A DNA stretch of 64,000 bases, taken from the NCBI GenBank assembly GCA_030141605.1, contig JAQGDQ010002366.1, positions 929,160-993,159 on the forward strand, given 5' to 3'. Both the position numbers and the translations under genes were made by a program. This document shows positions 54,346-64,000 of this stretch, in pieces. Below the pieces are notes generated by a model. That model ran no database searches. It was not told the DNA's origin and saw nothing but the letters and a program-made list of their open reading frames with translations. Every line of letters begins with the position of its first letter. The stretch's first letter is position 1. Source of the DNA: Tubiluchus corallicola (Eukaryota; Priapulida; Priapulimorpha; Priapulimorphida; Tubiluchidae).

Positions 54346-57300
54346 CTACTGATTTGGCCCTAACCCTTGGTTTTCTTTCTCAACATCTTGCTTCCCTTTT
54401 GAATTAGTAGAGCTCTCTGATGGCAGTGCTATTTGTTTTAAAAGTTTTCTTGGCTTAGGTTTCCTGCAAAGCAAAAAGTACAAGACTGAATAGGCCCACA
54501 GAATTTAGTTCACCATTAATATACAAAGCCCGACCAAAATTAACGTAGAACCCTAAGTACAATCCATAGTTTTTCTTCTTTCGACCAGATAATCAGATGT
54601 GGTATCAAACAATTAATAATTGTGGGGTTATTCTGACAATTTTAATCATATTTTCTTTTGAGCTTAAAATCATAAGCTTTATTGCAGTCATTTTCTGGTC
54701 ATTGCTCTGTCAAAGAATGGTAAAATAAATGTTTGTGGGTGCATATCAGCAGCAGCATAGCATTTTTTAAATTTTTAATTCTATGTTCTTATGTTGGCCT
54801 AAAGGACATAACAGTACTTTATCACTATAAAAAGTATTGTTTTGAAGAAGTGCTAAACAACAATTACAAAGCCACAATAAATCATTGGAAGGTTTGTGAA
54901 AACAGCAGGAGTTACTGGAAACTAAATGTTACGAAGGAGACTTTCTTTTTAAATGTGAACGAGTAGTGCTCCACCTTACACAATTACACCTAATACTGCT
55001 GGTACCACCAGTATGCATCATTATTCATTACATATATGACTAACAAGATGCATTTGCCCAGAACAGTGCATGTTTTTTATGAACCAACACTGACTGTCTG
55101 TCTTTTTATTATAATGGACAATGTTTTTAAAAGGCAAAATAAAGAATATACTACTACTACTACTACTAAAAGCAAAGAAACAAGCCCTGCCATTGGGTGC
55201 TATTTTTGAGCACTTGTCTTAAGTCGTAATTTGAAATTGAAACATTCAAGACTAATTTACTCTAAACTGGGGAAAATTACTATTTACCTTTCAAACTTAA
55301 TAACTCAGCTGGCTACATCGCTTTGACACTGAGCCCGCAATTTGCTTTTGAAAACACTAGCATTTGAGGCACTAATTACATCGTTCAGCAAGGTATTCCA
55401 GCAGGGAATAGCTCCTTTGGTGAAAAAATGACCTTTTATATTAGTATGATAGAAACGCTGGAAAAGTTGTATCGAATATCCACGTAAATCATATTGACGA
55501 TGAGTCGGGAAGAAGAGGTCTTACTCAAGATGGTCAACTCGTTCAAAAATTTTTAAACAATGAATGAGATTTATAGTTTTATGGTGATGTACTGTGGTGA
55601 CCAGACAACTGATACATACTCAAGCTTTGGCCGAACCAGTTTTTTATACAGTGTTGGTTATACCAATATCCAGGAAAAAGGCTGTTGATATTTGTGCTAA
55701 ACGTAATACTTTGATGTGCCCTGCAGTTTAACTTCTACAGAAATTGCTAGTTGAATTGCTTGTGATATTTGTAAAAATAGTGGCATAAAGTTTGTGCACT
55801 TATGTTCTTACAAAGATTTGGTGAAGTATAAAAAATATAAAATTGATTTTGTTTGTGCTATTTGTGTTCCTGGTAGAAAGTCATCTAACAAGGAGCCGGA
55901 TTCACAGGATACAAGTGACATCGTTCAATCTTGCGAAAATAAACTTGACCATTTGATTTCTGTTCTCTTTGAAAATTTTAGCTGTATAGCAGACATTTCT
56001 TCTAATAGTTCTAGTGGCAGCAGTAGTTACTCTAGTGGCAATGGCAATCTTATTTCATCAAGTAATGCTAAGAACTTTTATAAAAATTGTTGTGTTTATA
56101 GTTTAGACAGAATTGTAGTTGTAAATAAAGTTGATGACCTTTGTGCCTTTAAAAACAGTGCTGCTATAATAAAAGAATTGAAGAAGATTCCTTACATCTC
56201 CCAAAAAGTTGAATTGGCACATAGCTTAGCTGGTGGAGGTATTGCCCTTTATACTCATTAGGGTGAATCTGCTTCAGATATCATCAGTCACTGGCCTCGA
56301 GGTCAAGTGTATGGTAGTTCAGTTGTAGTCCGTCTGCCAAAGCGTGCTGATCCTAACGCAAAATCTAATGTTTGTTACATTAAAAATGTACCTAGAGACA
56401 ATTACTGGGATAATAATTGTGCAGCAGCTAAAAAAATCTTAATTTTCATCGGAAAAAGTTTCATGAGCGAAATCTTCCCCAGAACAAATTTAAATTGTTG
56501 GAAGCAGAAGTATGTTTTACTTACGCAATTGACATTGCTCTCCTGTTTTTGAGGATTCTTGAGAAATTTGATATTCTTCAAAATTGTTTTTTGATGTAAA
56601 GCATATCTGCCAAAGAAATTTTGATGATAGTTTCAAAAGAAATGTTGAGGAAAAGCTAGCTTCAAAAGATGTTTGTCCAGCAAGGTCTGGAATTCATTGT
56701 TCTTTTGCACTAAAGGAGTATATAATGCAATTAGCCACTTGAAGGCAAGTAAATCACCTGGTCCTGATGAATATCCTCCTGGGTTATTTATACACTGTGG
56801 GAGCAATTTGAAGCACATATTATTGAAGAGTTTTAAGTCATGGACCAATAGAATTCTACAGACAGCTTGGACTTGTGCAAATGTTAAGTTCATCAGGAAA
56901 CAAGGCAAGGATGACTATTATGTACCCTCTTTTTATTGTCGTATTAACTTGACATCATTCATTTGTAAAATTATGGTAAGATTAGTACTTTTTAAATTAA
57001 ATACGGCAATTGATACATATAATATAATAATACTGATACACAACAAGATGGTTTTAGGAAGTTCTGTTCTATAATTCACCCTGTTTACGACTTTGTACAA
57101 ACTATATGTGATGGCTTTAATAATGCTAATCAAACAGTAGCTTGTTTCTTGGATTTGGAGAAAGATTATGACCGTGTATGGCGAGATGGACTTCCTATCA
57201 AGATATATAATGTTCGCATTGCTGGCAGATTACAGTATGGATTAAAGGTTTCTTATCAAACAGACATGCTAGACATCTGATTAATGGCTATCAAGGGCCA

Positions 57301-59441
57301 GTATTGCTTCTTCTAAGGGATTACCAAAAGTGAGTGTTATTTCAGCATCTTTATTCAACATTTTCATAGCTGAAATATGTTCAAGTCTGTACAGGAAAAT
57401 CATTGCAAGCATGCAGATGATGGTACTTTATGGCACACTGATTCAGGTGTCATCAGTCTAGCTTCATTAGTTTGTTCTGATGTGGAACATATTATTAACT
57501 GGCGTTCTTTATGGCATATGTCACTTAATTTAAGTAAAACTGAAGTTACTGTGTTTAGTAGAGTTCCTAATATACTACCTAGTAATTCTCCTTTTTGTGT
57601 TTATAATGTGTTGTTAGAGCAAAATCAATTTCCAAAGCTACTTGGCATAACCCTAGATAAGAAATTAACCTTTCATCCCCCACACTGTCAAACTATGAAT
57701 GAAAGCTAGCAAAGTTCCTTCAGTCGTTAGAGAAATAAGAGGTATTGTTAATATTTCAACTTTGTATAAATAAATGCCTTGTTTGTTCATTGATGAAATA
57801 TGGTGTCATATAGTTAAACGCAAGGCTTTGTCTTTATGTCTTGATCTCCCTTCGACTGCTGGTGTTGAAGTATTGGAGGTTGTTAGTAGTGTACCTCTGT
57901 TACAGAGCTTGCAAAAATTGAATCAAAACCACTATCTAATCCTCTGAAACAACAACTAGAAGATTTTAAAGCAGTTGGTTTGGGTAATATCAGATTTGTT
58001 TCTCTTAAGGCAAAAGCTGCTTCTTTGGCATGGGAGGTGGAGAAGAACTGGAATGCTATTATTTCTCAAGTGGTTCCGGCAGTTGATTTCGATCTAAATG
58101 ACAATTTTACAGATATTCCTGTGGCTAAACCTAACTATTGGAATGTACTAGGATCCTCAAACAATAGGTCAGAGAAGCACAAGAACTTCTTGGGAAAGCC
58201 TTTGTTATAAATTCTTTATGCAGTCTTTCAGATAATGCTGTTTTAGCATTTACAGATGGTTCTTGTACAGACAATCCTGAACAATGTGGAACAGGAGCAG
58301 TAATTTATTCAAATATTCACAATTAATCTTTGTAGCTACAGATACTAAAAATGTTACAGTTTTTTCAGATAGTAAATCTTCAGTAGCATTGTATCTTTAG
58401 GATGATCTTGTAACTGTTACGAAGATCTACATGACAGCATAAAAATTATGTTAAATTTCATTATAGTATTGATATTCATGTTAACTTCTTTGTATAGATT
58501 CTTGGACATCGTAATATTATTAGAAATGATCTTACTGATTCCTTCACTAAAAGGGCTGCCCATGATGCTCAATTTGTGGTCATAAATTCCTGTATTTACA
58601 GTTTGCAAGATGTCAGGAATGCAAGCCGGTAACTTTACTACGTAAATGGTAGTTTCGACGGAATCACTAGCTTCAAATGGTAGATTCTTCTATAATTTGT
58701 GTTCACCAGTGGTTTTCAATAGAAGACTTGATTTTCAAAGTCACAGTTTTCCAAACTTACGCAAGAGCTACCCTAAACTTAATTATTATTTTCATACAAT
58801 TGGAAGTGTCGATTCTCCACCATGCGAGTGCGGTTCAATGAAATCTACAGAGCGCATTTTTGTCTGTGTGTGTGTTTCATGCTAATCAAAGGGATGTGCT
58901 GCTATACAATATTTCCCGACATACTGGCTATCTAATTTCAAGCTAGTTGATATATTGTCAAGTGAAGTCACTGATCAAGATGATGTTGATATTGAGGCCA
59001 TAATAAAAGATCTTTGTTCTTTTATAGATAGCACTGAACATGTAAACAAGAAGACATTATTATATTGCGTCAGTGTTGGAGTCATAGCCCCGTATTCTCT
59101 TTATTTCAGCTTTTAGAAAGAAATTTTTCATTGTGATAAACAGCTCATATTGTGGTGATTAAAGCATTTATGTGAACATTTTGTCGATAAACATTGGTGT
59201 GGAGACTATAACTTTAAATGACATTATTTATTATTAAGTAATATTCTTACATTTGAGCTCCCATTAGTCTTGCTGTGCAAGGTGAGAAAATGTTATCAGT
59301 TGGACTTGTAAATTTTTCGCTCAGCTGCCTTCTTTTTACAGCGGCTGGCGTTGCCGATGCTGTTCCGCAATTTTGTGATGATGCCAAGTTATGGGCCTGG
59401 CTGACATCATTCAAAGAACCTGCGTCTTCTTTGGTTGACAT
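54346..59441 (-). CDS. unnamed small basic protein, two exons (59251-59441, 54346-54463)
   Basis: Exon 1 starts at an ATG (59441-59439, A at -3), reads MSTKEDAG, and ends at donor CAAAT|GTAAGA in phase 2. Exon 2 follows acceptor TTTGCTTTGCAG and starts with one base that completes the codon, then KPKPRKLLKQIALPSESS, ending QGLGPNQ before TAG. The product is about 102 residues. The most conserved-looking part is KRRQLSEKFTSPTDNIFSPC, which holds two Ser/Thr-Pro sites, followed by a basic patch. I do not recognise the family; a small nuclear or cell-cycle phosphoprotein is only a guess. If exon 1 were unspliced, the frame would stop immediately after the donor, with an AATAAA at 59232-59227, so a one-exon 64-residue form is also possible. 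The intron (54464-59250) is full of LINE remnants. Confidence 0.55.
54980..55170 (+). mobile_element. LINE 3' end with TAC tail
   Basis: A non-coding segment ends GGCAAAATAAAGAATA followed by about six TAC triplets (55150-55168), the AATAAA-plus-tandem-tail arrangement of LINE 3' ends. The opposite orientation, as a tail of the adjacent minus-strand fragment, is possible but lacks a signal on that strand. Confidence 0.4.
55225..55690 (-). mobile_element. LINE reverse transcriptase C-terminal fragment
   Basis: The minus-strand translation reads LYKKLVRPKLEYVSVVWSPQ, then FERVDHLE, a degraded middle, then GAIPCWNTLLNDVISASNAS and VFKSKL. This is the typical order of the region after the polymerase motifs in CR1/L2-like LINEs. 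Stops interrupt it. It is oriented opposite to the larger LINE that follows. Confidence 0.75.
55735..59060 (+). mobile_element. degenerate LINE with reverse transcriptase and RNase H
   Basis: The order on + is as follows. At 55755-56261, an ORF1-like frame with zinc-finger-like cysteines (CDIC ... HLC ... CAIC). At 56673-57000, the start of the reverse transcriptase (SKSPGPDEYPPGLF, then GKDDYYVPSFYCRINLTSF). At 57140-57190, CFLDLEKDYDRVWRDGL. At 57377-57709, the catalytic-loop region, reading HADD where YADD or FADD is expected. At 58240-58310, RNase H (AFTDGSCTDNPEQCGTGAVI). At 58490-58560, LGHRN ... SFTKRAA. Near 58823, a CECG motif typical of the segment after RNase H. At least four frameshifts or stops and no intact endonuclease mean it is inactive. 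RNase H points to an I/R1/Jockey-group lineage. It lies in the intron of the minus-strand small gene. Confidence 0.85.
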
Positions 59442-59474
59442 TTTCGAATAACACAAGCGAAGGTACACATTCAA

Positions 59475-59560
59475 ATACGAGTTCGCTCAGTACGTCACTG
59501 TGACTTTGCACACTGCGAAAATTTAAAATTCCCTCCTGCTAATCCTATGATAGCTGGCTT
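59475..59560 (-). promoter_or_regulatory. possible promoter of the small gene with CRE-like site
   Basis: About 50 bp upstream of the ATG at 59441, the minus strand carries GTGACGTA (59491-59498), a near match to the CRE/ATF-type element TGACGTCA. No TATA box was seen. Regulatory function is inferred from position and motif only. Confidence 0.3.
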
Positions 59561-61020
59561 CAACAATATGCATTATCTTTGTAACTGTAGTGCAAAATGA
59601 GAAGAGGCCAGTCACCAGTGTGATTTCTTGATTTTAATCGATCTGATAAACGTCCGTCAGACAAACCAAAGACAGCCTGCATAATTTATCAAGGCTTAAC
59701 AAAACTCTTTAATAATCGAGGCCAAATTTAACAGGAACACAAGAGTTTTAGCAGTGATGAAACTATGCATCTGCAGACCATGCAGTTTGCCATATTAGTG
59801 AAGACCTTATTGTGAAGAAGTCACCAAGCGAACCGAAGTAGTGCATAATAACTAGAAACTTTCTCCTGCATGAAATCAGAAATAAAGAAATTAGCTTAAT
59901 ATTTAAAGTTATAACAGTTTTATAACTGAGACTTTAATGGATCTCCTCTGTAAGGAAATGACTATTGATGAAATATTGTAAGTTGACCTGAATGCTTAAC
60001 ATATGGCGAACTGATTCAATTATGATTAAATTTTATCTACTCCGTGCAAAAGCATTTCTCCATTATCTTTCAAAGTACTTTTACCTTACTGTAAGAGAGA
60101 AAGTTGACAATAAATGATCAATGATAAGCTTAGGCCTAGGGCGAGGTTTAATTTAGTTATAATCGTTTTATTTAACATAAGATATAACGTGTGCAAAAGA
60201 TATAAAAAAACTATTATTGGCTAATTATGAAAATTATTAAAGGTTTCATTTCGCTTCTCTCTCTCATTTCATAGGAGCTATGTCAGTTAGCTTTTGATCA
60301 AACTGTTTTCTTTTTTTCACATTTTTAAACACTTTGATTTATGGATTCTGTCAGCTGGACATCTCTATATAGGAGTACGACTTGTTAGCAACGATGCCGT
60401 AAAATAATATTCTCTTATCTGAAATTCTGTTAACTTATATCTCAGGTAAATGTTTACTTTATATTTTTCTTTGAATTGGTTATTGAACCAGTGTACACTT
60501 ATATAAATTACATGATGAAATTGTTTTTCAATCGAAAATATAATTAATACTAAACTCCTATGCTACATTACCATATCTATTTATTTGCCCTTTTATTTTT
60601 GTATTGTTTTTGTTGTTGTATACATCAGTGGTTTGCATTTTTTGCATAATATTAAATATTTCGCAACATATGATTTTGATTTGCATGTAAATGGTAATGA
60701 TGATATTCTTGGATTTTTATAATTATAATATTAGCTTAACACTATTGCATTTATATTTTGTTACGATTTTGTATGAATTTTTGTTTTACGCACTTTTAAT
60801 ACGTTCATAAGATGCATGTTTTCTTGTTATTGAGTATACCGAGTTATTACTAGAACTCCTCAAATTCGAGTTACATGCAAATTATGCTATTTTTAGCATG
60901 CTAGTACAATTTATTTCTTTTTTTGCTCATTTAGAATGTGAAATTTCGTTTTTGGCGTTTTTCTTTTATGTTATATAGATATAAACAAGTGCACAATTCA
61001 ATATTTCATTATTTTTGATT
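59560..61020. other. AT-rich intergenic DNA
   Basis: No exon, RNA gene or delimited element was recognised on either strand between the small gene and the LINE tail near 61.2 kb. Confidence 0.4.
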
Positions 61021-61195
61021 AGTTATCGTCTGCACTACATGCAAAATATTTATAACAGAACTGAGTTGGGGTGGCTGATACGATAACGCACGTTCTTCGC
61101 CACCCCTTCCCATTTGATTGGCTATTATAATTATGCCACTAAGCTTTAATCGATGTTGTATGTGGGAAAAACAATAAATGATTTGATTTGATTTG
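61020..61195 (+). mobile_element. LINE 3' end with TGATT tail
   Basis: A non-coding segment includes GCACGTTCTTCGCCACCCC and ends GGGAAAAACAATAAATGATT, followed by further GATTT repeats to 61194. AATAAA directly joined to a pentamer tail is typical of CR1/L2-like LINE ends. The upstream limit is uncertain. Confidence 0.45.
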
Positions 61196-61724
61196 GATCA
61201 ATGGTTTTAGTGTTGGGAATGGCTTCATTCAGCCGCCTTCAGAATTGGCCAGATATATAACAATATGTCTCCTAACCCTCCTCACAATACATCAAAGGCA
61301 CTGGGCACCCTATAGTTAAAAGCAAAATTACAACAGATATCAACACAGCCTAGCCGTGTCATGATAACCCACATACTAGCATGTGAACACACATTGGCAA
61401 TTGCCAACCATCCCCTAATTATGATTAAATGATAAAATGTTACTAACTGCCAGCATAACTGGTCATAGAAAATGAAATACTACCAGTGGTCAGTTGCATT
61501 CAAGCTACACAGTTGCCTATTTAGACAGTTTACACTCTTATGCCAGGAAACGTTGTGACACTCATCATTACAATTTGCCGAAAATCAGGACCATCATTGT
61601 ATCCACAACCTGAAACTACAGCACTAGCAGTGAAGTTTTACGTCTTCCTTATATGCAAGGAAGTATTGAACAATTAGTCAAGATGCCTACATCAGCTCTG
61701 ACTAATACTCTGTGGTTCTTGTGC

Positions 61725-62027
61725 CAGGGCCGAATTATCCTATATGCTGGTATATCGGACTCCAAGCTTTGGTAGAATTTGGTAAAAAATCTGTTTATTC
61801 ACTACAGCTGTGCTGAAATTGTGTGCTAATTTGGTTTTCAAGAAATAGTAAAATGTCGTGTTTCTCAGAGATTAGTTTTATTGACAAACTGATGTTTACT
61901 TCATTGCAATAAATTTACTTCAAACTATGAAAAATGTTGCAAGTTAAATGGTCTCCCCACCCAAAGAGGCTTCATAGTTTCATTAGCTTAAGCCCCAAGG
62001 GCCCCAATAGTTCATAATCCGGCCCTG
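61725..62027. mobile_element. hAT-like MITE, copy B
   Basis: The left end CAGGGCCGAATTATCCTAT and the right end ATAATCCGGCCCTG are inverted repeats and match the ends of the copy at 45414. AAGCCCCAAGGGCCCC near the right end is also related. No 8-bp target duplication is recognisable here. It is non-coding. Confidence 0.7.
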
Positions 62028-62807
62028 GTTATCATTCAATATAAAGTTGATTGTTGTGCGAGTTGCCTTTTGTCGTGCTGATACTCATTTCTAATATTAT
62101 AGCAAAAGGGATATCAAATCTTGCTGAAACATACAGAACCAGAACCACTGCATGTGAGCTGCTTGCTTACATGTACACACATGGAGGACATCAAATTTTG
62201 ATGCTCTTGATAGTTAAAGACATTAAAAGAGAAAAATGTTATAGTTCATAACATTGCAAATGCATCAATGGTTAAACTACGACTTCATCTCATACAACAG
62301 TTGCATTTTTCTGATTCTTTTAATGTGAATGTTTCATTAGTTGTTCTGTCTCAAGATCGCATAAAAACATTAAAGTCGCAAAATGTATGCTCATGTATCA
62401 TTTTAATATACAGCTAACAATTTACAAGTGCCCACAAATATATCAGTCACACTAATGACAGATAATGCTATTAAGAAATAACATTCATATAACAAATTTC
62501 ATAGAACAGAATTAATCATTTAGATTTTAGAATGTTACAATAATGAGCCCAATATAACTTTTACAGTGAGGCTGTATAATTGCACATGAATGTGATTATG
62601 CTATTAAGACAAGCACATTAATTCGCTGTTGTGAACCAAAATTTACAGTCCATATCCAGCAAATTATTATTATGACTTTCGAAAAATCTGGTACCAATAT
62701 GTACAAGATGTTTTTGTACCCTTTTACCACTAATTAATCATTATTTACAAAAAGAAATGAATACTTCTCAAAATCAAATTTAGACAAAATATAAATTATT
62801 TCATTTA

Positions 62808-64000
62808 CTACATAAGATCCGGGAACAAGTCTGAAAAAGACTCTTGCCAAGCTTCTTCATCAGTAGCTGGGGATGCTGCACTTACAGGTGAGCCAAGATC
62901 ACTTTCACCTGTGCTATACCCAGATTCCGAAGACGTGTTGGGCGACTTGCCATGTATTCCAGGCGTGTTTAAAGGTGAACACGAAGACAACATATTATCC
63001 CATATGCTGGGATTGTAGTGCGTATTAACCTTTAATGGAGTGTTAATATCGGTTGATAGTTCACTACGAATTCCTTCAATACCGGTACAGGATACATTAG
63101 AAAATCCACCAGATTGCAGAAAAGAATCAAACTCACTAAGATCAAGATCCATTAATTCTGAAAAATCATCAGTTGATGGCAAAGTATTGCCAAGTTCTGT
63201 GTATTCTGTAAGAGAATTTCCTCTATAAAGTACATCGACTTCTGAAGAAGTGTCTTTGTTAGCACTATAATTATCATTAGTGCAACTGATATCCTGATCG
63301 ACAATGGAAACACTTTCCGCTTCTGTTTTTACTTCTTCTTCATGATCAATTGAAGTGAGCTCATCGGCATTTTCAGCCTTGTAGTAAATGTGGTCGAATC
63401 TTATGAATTCATTGATGGCGTCCACATTCTTTGGTGTGCTCCCCACCATTTTATGATTGGATTTAAAACGCTTGTCTTCAACTTTGGCATTCTGAAATAA
63501 AAATGATTTATAAATATCTTGCTAAATTGAAACACTCAACGTAACAGTAAAAGTAGAATCTTAAAATCCAGATACAAAAACTTTGCCGTCACGCACACTT
63601 CTACATGTGTATTTGTGCACAAGAAATTTATTAAAAATAGCTAAGACAACAGCTGACATTCAACAAGTCCTTCAGTTTTCTTAAAAATTTAAACAGCCTG
63701 ACTCCTGACAAATTTAAACTGATCATACAGTATGTCAAAAATGAACGCAATACGGATTTTACAAATATATCTTTTACAGTTTTAAGAGATAAAATCGCCA
63801 ACAAACCTGCTCTGACTGTTCAACTTCATCATCCGTTTCAGACGAAAGTCCGTCAACGATGAAGGATAAGAGATCTCGCTCAGTACAATCAGGAACAGAA
63901 ACGTTACTGAAAATGCCATCCAATGAGAGACTGCACGAGCCTGCTCCTGCTGCAGAGGAAGCATTTTGAATACTGCGGATTCAACTGACTCGTCCTTTCT
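62808..64000 (-). CDS. XBP1: XBP1 transcription factor, 3' part (exons 63807-64000+ and 62808-63491)
   Basis: The conventional exon 64000-63807 ends CAGAGCAG|GTTTGT and joins the last exon at acceptor TTTCAG|AATGCC (63491). After IRE1-type removal of 63975-63953 the frame reads RKDESVES-AAGAGSC, then DGLSSETDDEVEQSEQ-NAKVEDK, then VDAINEFIRFDHIYYK, and ends WQESFSDLFPDLM before TAG at 62808. The AINE-IRFDHIY block and the Trp/Phe-rich LFPxL-like end are hallmarks of the XBP1s activation domain. The last exon gives 227 residues. The bZIP domain lies upstream, beyond the window end. XBP1s drives the unfolded-protein-response transcription programme. Acidic, serine-rich composition fits a transactivation domain. 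I am confident of the family. Confidence 0.95.
63401..64000 (-). CDS. XBP1: XBP1u unspliced frame with hydrophobic region and arrest-like peptide
   Basis: Without IRE1 cleavage, the frame continues as ESAVFKMLPLQQEQARAVSH, then a hydrophobic segment WMAFSVTFLFLIVL, and after the conventional splice (63807 to 63491) ends IIKWWGAHQRMWTPSMNS with TAA at 63403-63401. Vertebrate XBP1u has the same layout: a hydrophobic region 2 that brings the mRNA-ribosome complex to the ER membrane, and a C-terminal arrest peptide ending WGRHQPSWKPLMN (recalled). The Trp-Gly, His-Gln, Trp, Pro and Met-Asn positions line up. This frame overlaps the XBP1s frame throughout, so both are coded by the same bases. Confidence 0.85.
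63953..63975 (-). other. IRE1-type unconventional XBP1 intron, 23 nt
   Basis: On the minus strand, ATCCG|CAGTA at the 5' end and CTCTG|CAGCAG at the 3' end bound 23 nt. The 5' site sits in a seven-base loop CCGCAGT on a perfect 6-bp stem (TTGAAT/ATTCAA, 63966-63984). The 3' site sits in the loop CTGCAGC on a stem of four pairs plus a wobble (63944-63960). Both loops fit the CNG|CNGN rule for IRE1 cleavage. Removal shifts the frame by two modulo three, as the 26-nt vertebrate intron does. Confidence 0.95.

Noticed and set aside
63040-63228. 62-codon + strand frame
   Set aside because: Antisense shadow of the XBP1 last exon.

Overview
This window is animal nuclear DNA: AT-rich, long introns, canonical GT-AG exon boundaries, and many fragments of non-LTR retrotransposons, short inverted-repeat DNA transposons and tandem repeats. 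The proteins and the transposon types fit an invertebrate metazoan. The sequence does not let me name the phylum. All names rest on reading translations against remembered families; no search was run.

Four genes can be supported. (1) On +, the 3' part of a TMEM8/PGAP6-like gene (exons 1716-1894, 3234-3494, 7499-7789), whose last intron holds a 2.7 kb, 38-bp-unit tandem array with higher-order structure. (2) On +, an FBXL2/FBXL20-type F-box/leucine-rich-repeat gene with twelve supported exons from 36327 to 49553, ending in a CaaX box. A probable first coding exon lies at 14178-14297, across a 22 kb intron. (3) On -, a small two-exon gene (59251-59441 joined to 54346-54463, about 102 aa) that I cannot name; its intron is largely filled with retrotransposon remains. 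(4) On -, the 3' part of XBP1 (62808 to beyond 64000), including the unconventional IRE1-type intron (23 nt, 63953-63975) with both stem-loops. The overlapping unspliced frame ends in a peptide closely resembling the vertebrate XBP1u arrest peptide.

Between the genes: inverted repeats near 1.2-1.6 kb and 8.3 kb; a foldback-like element with inverted tandem arrays (14.9-16.5 kb); LINE remnants near 28, 31, 33, 43-44, 48, 55-59 and 61 kb, several with a short tandem 3' tail; a tRNA-like SINE head (41.3 kb); a pogo/Tc1-type and a hAT-type MITE side by side in one FBXL intron; and two copies of another hAT-like MITE (45.4 and 61.7 kb).

The genes are not a functional cluster. XBP1 is the unfolded-protein-response factor, FBXL a probable membrane-anchored SCF substrate adaptor, and TMEM8 a GPI-anchor-processing membrane protein. 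The most rewarding regions are the XBP1 dual-frame exon pair, the unnamed small gene, the FBXL GC-AG intron and CaaX end, and the nested mobile elements.
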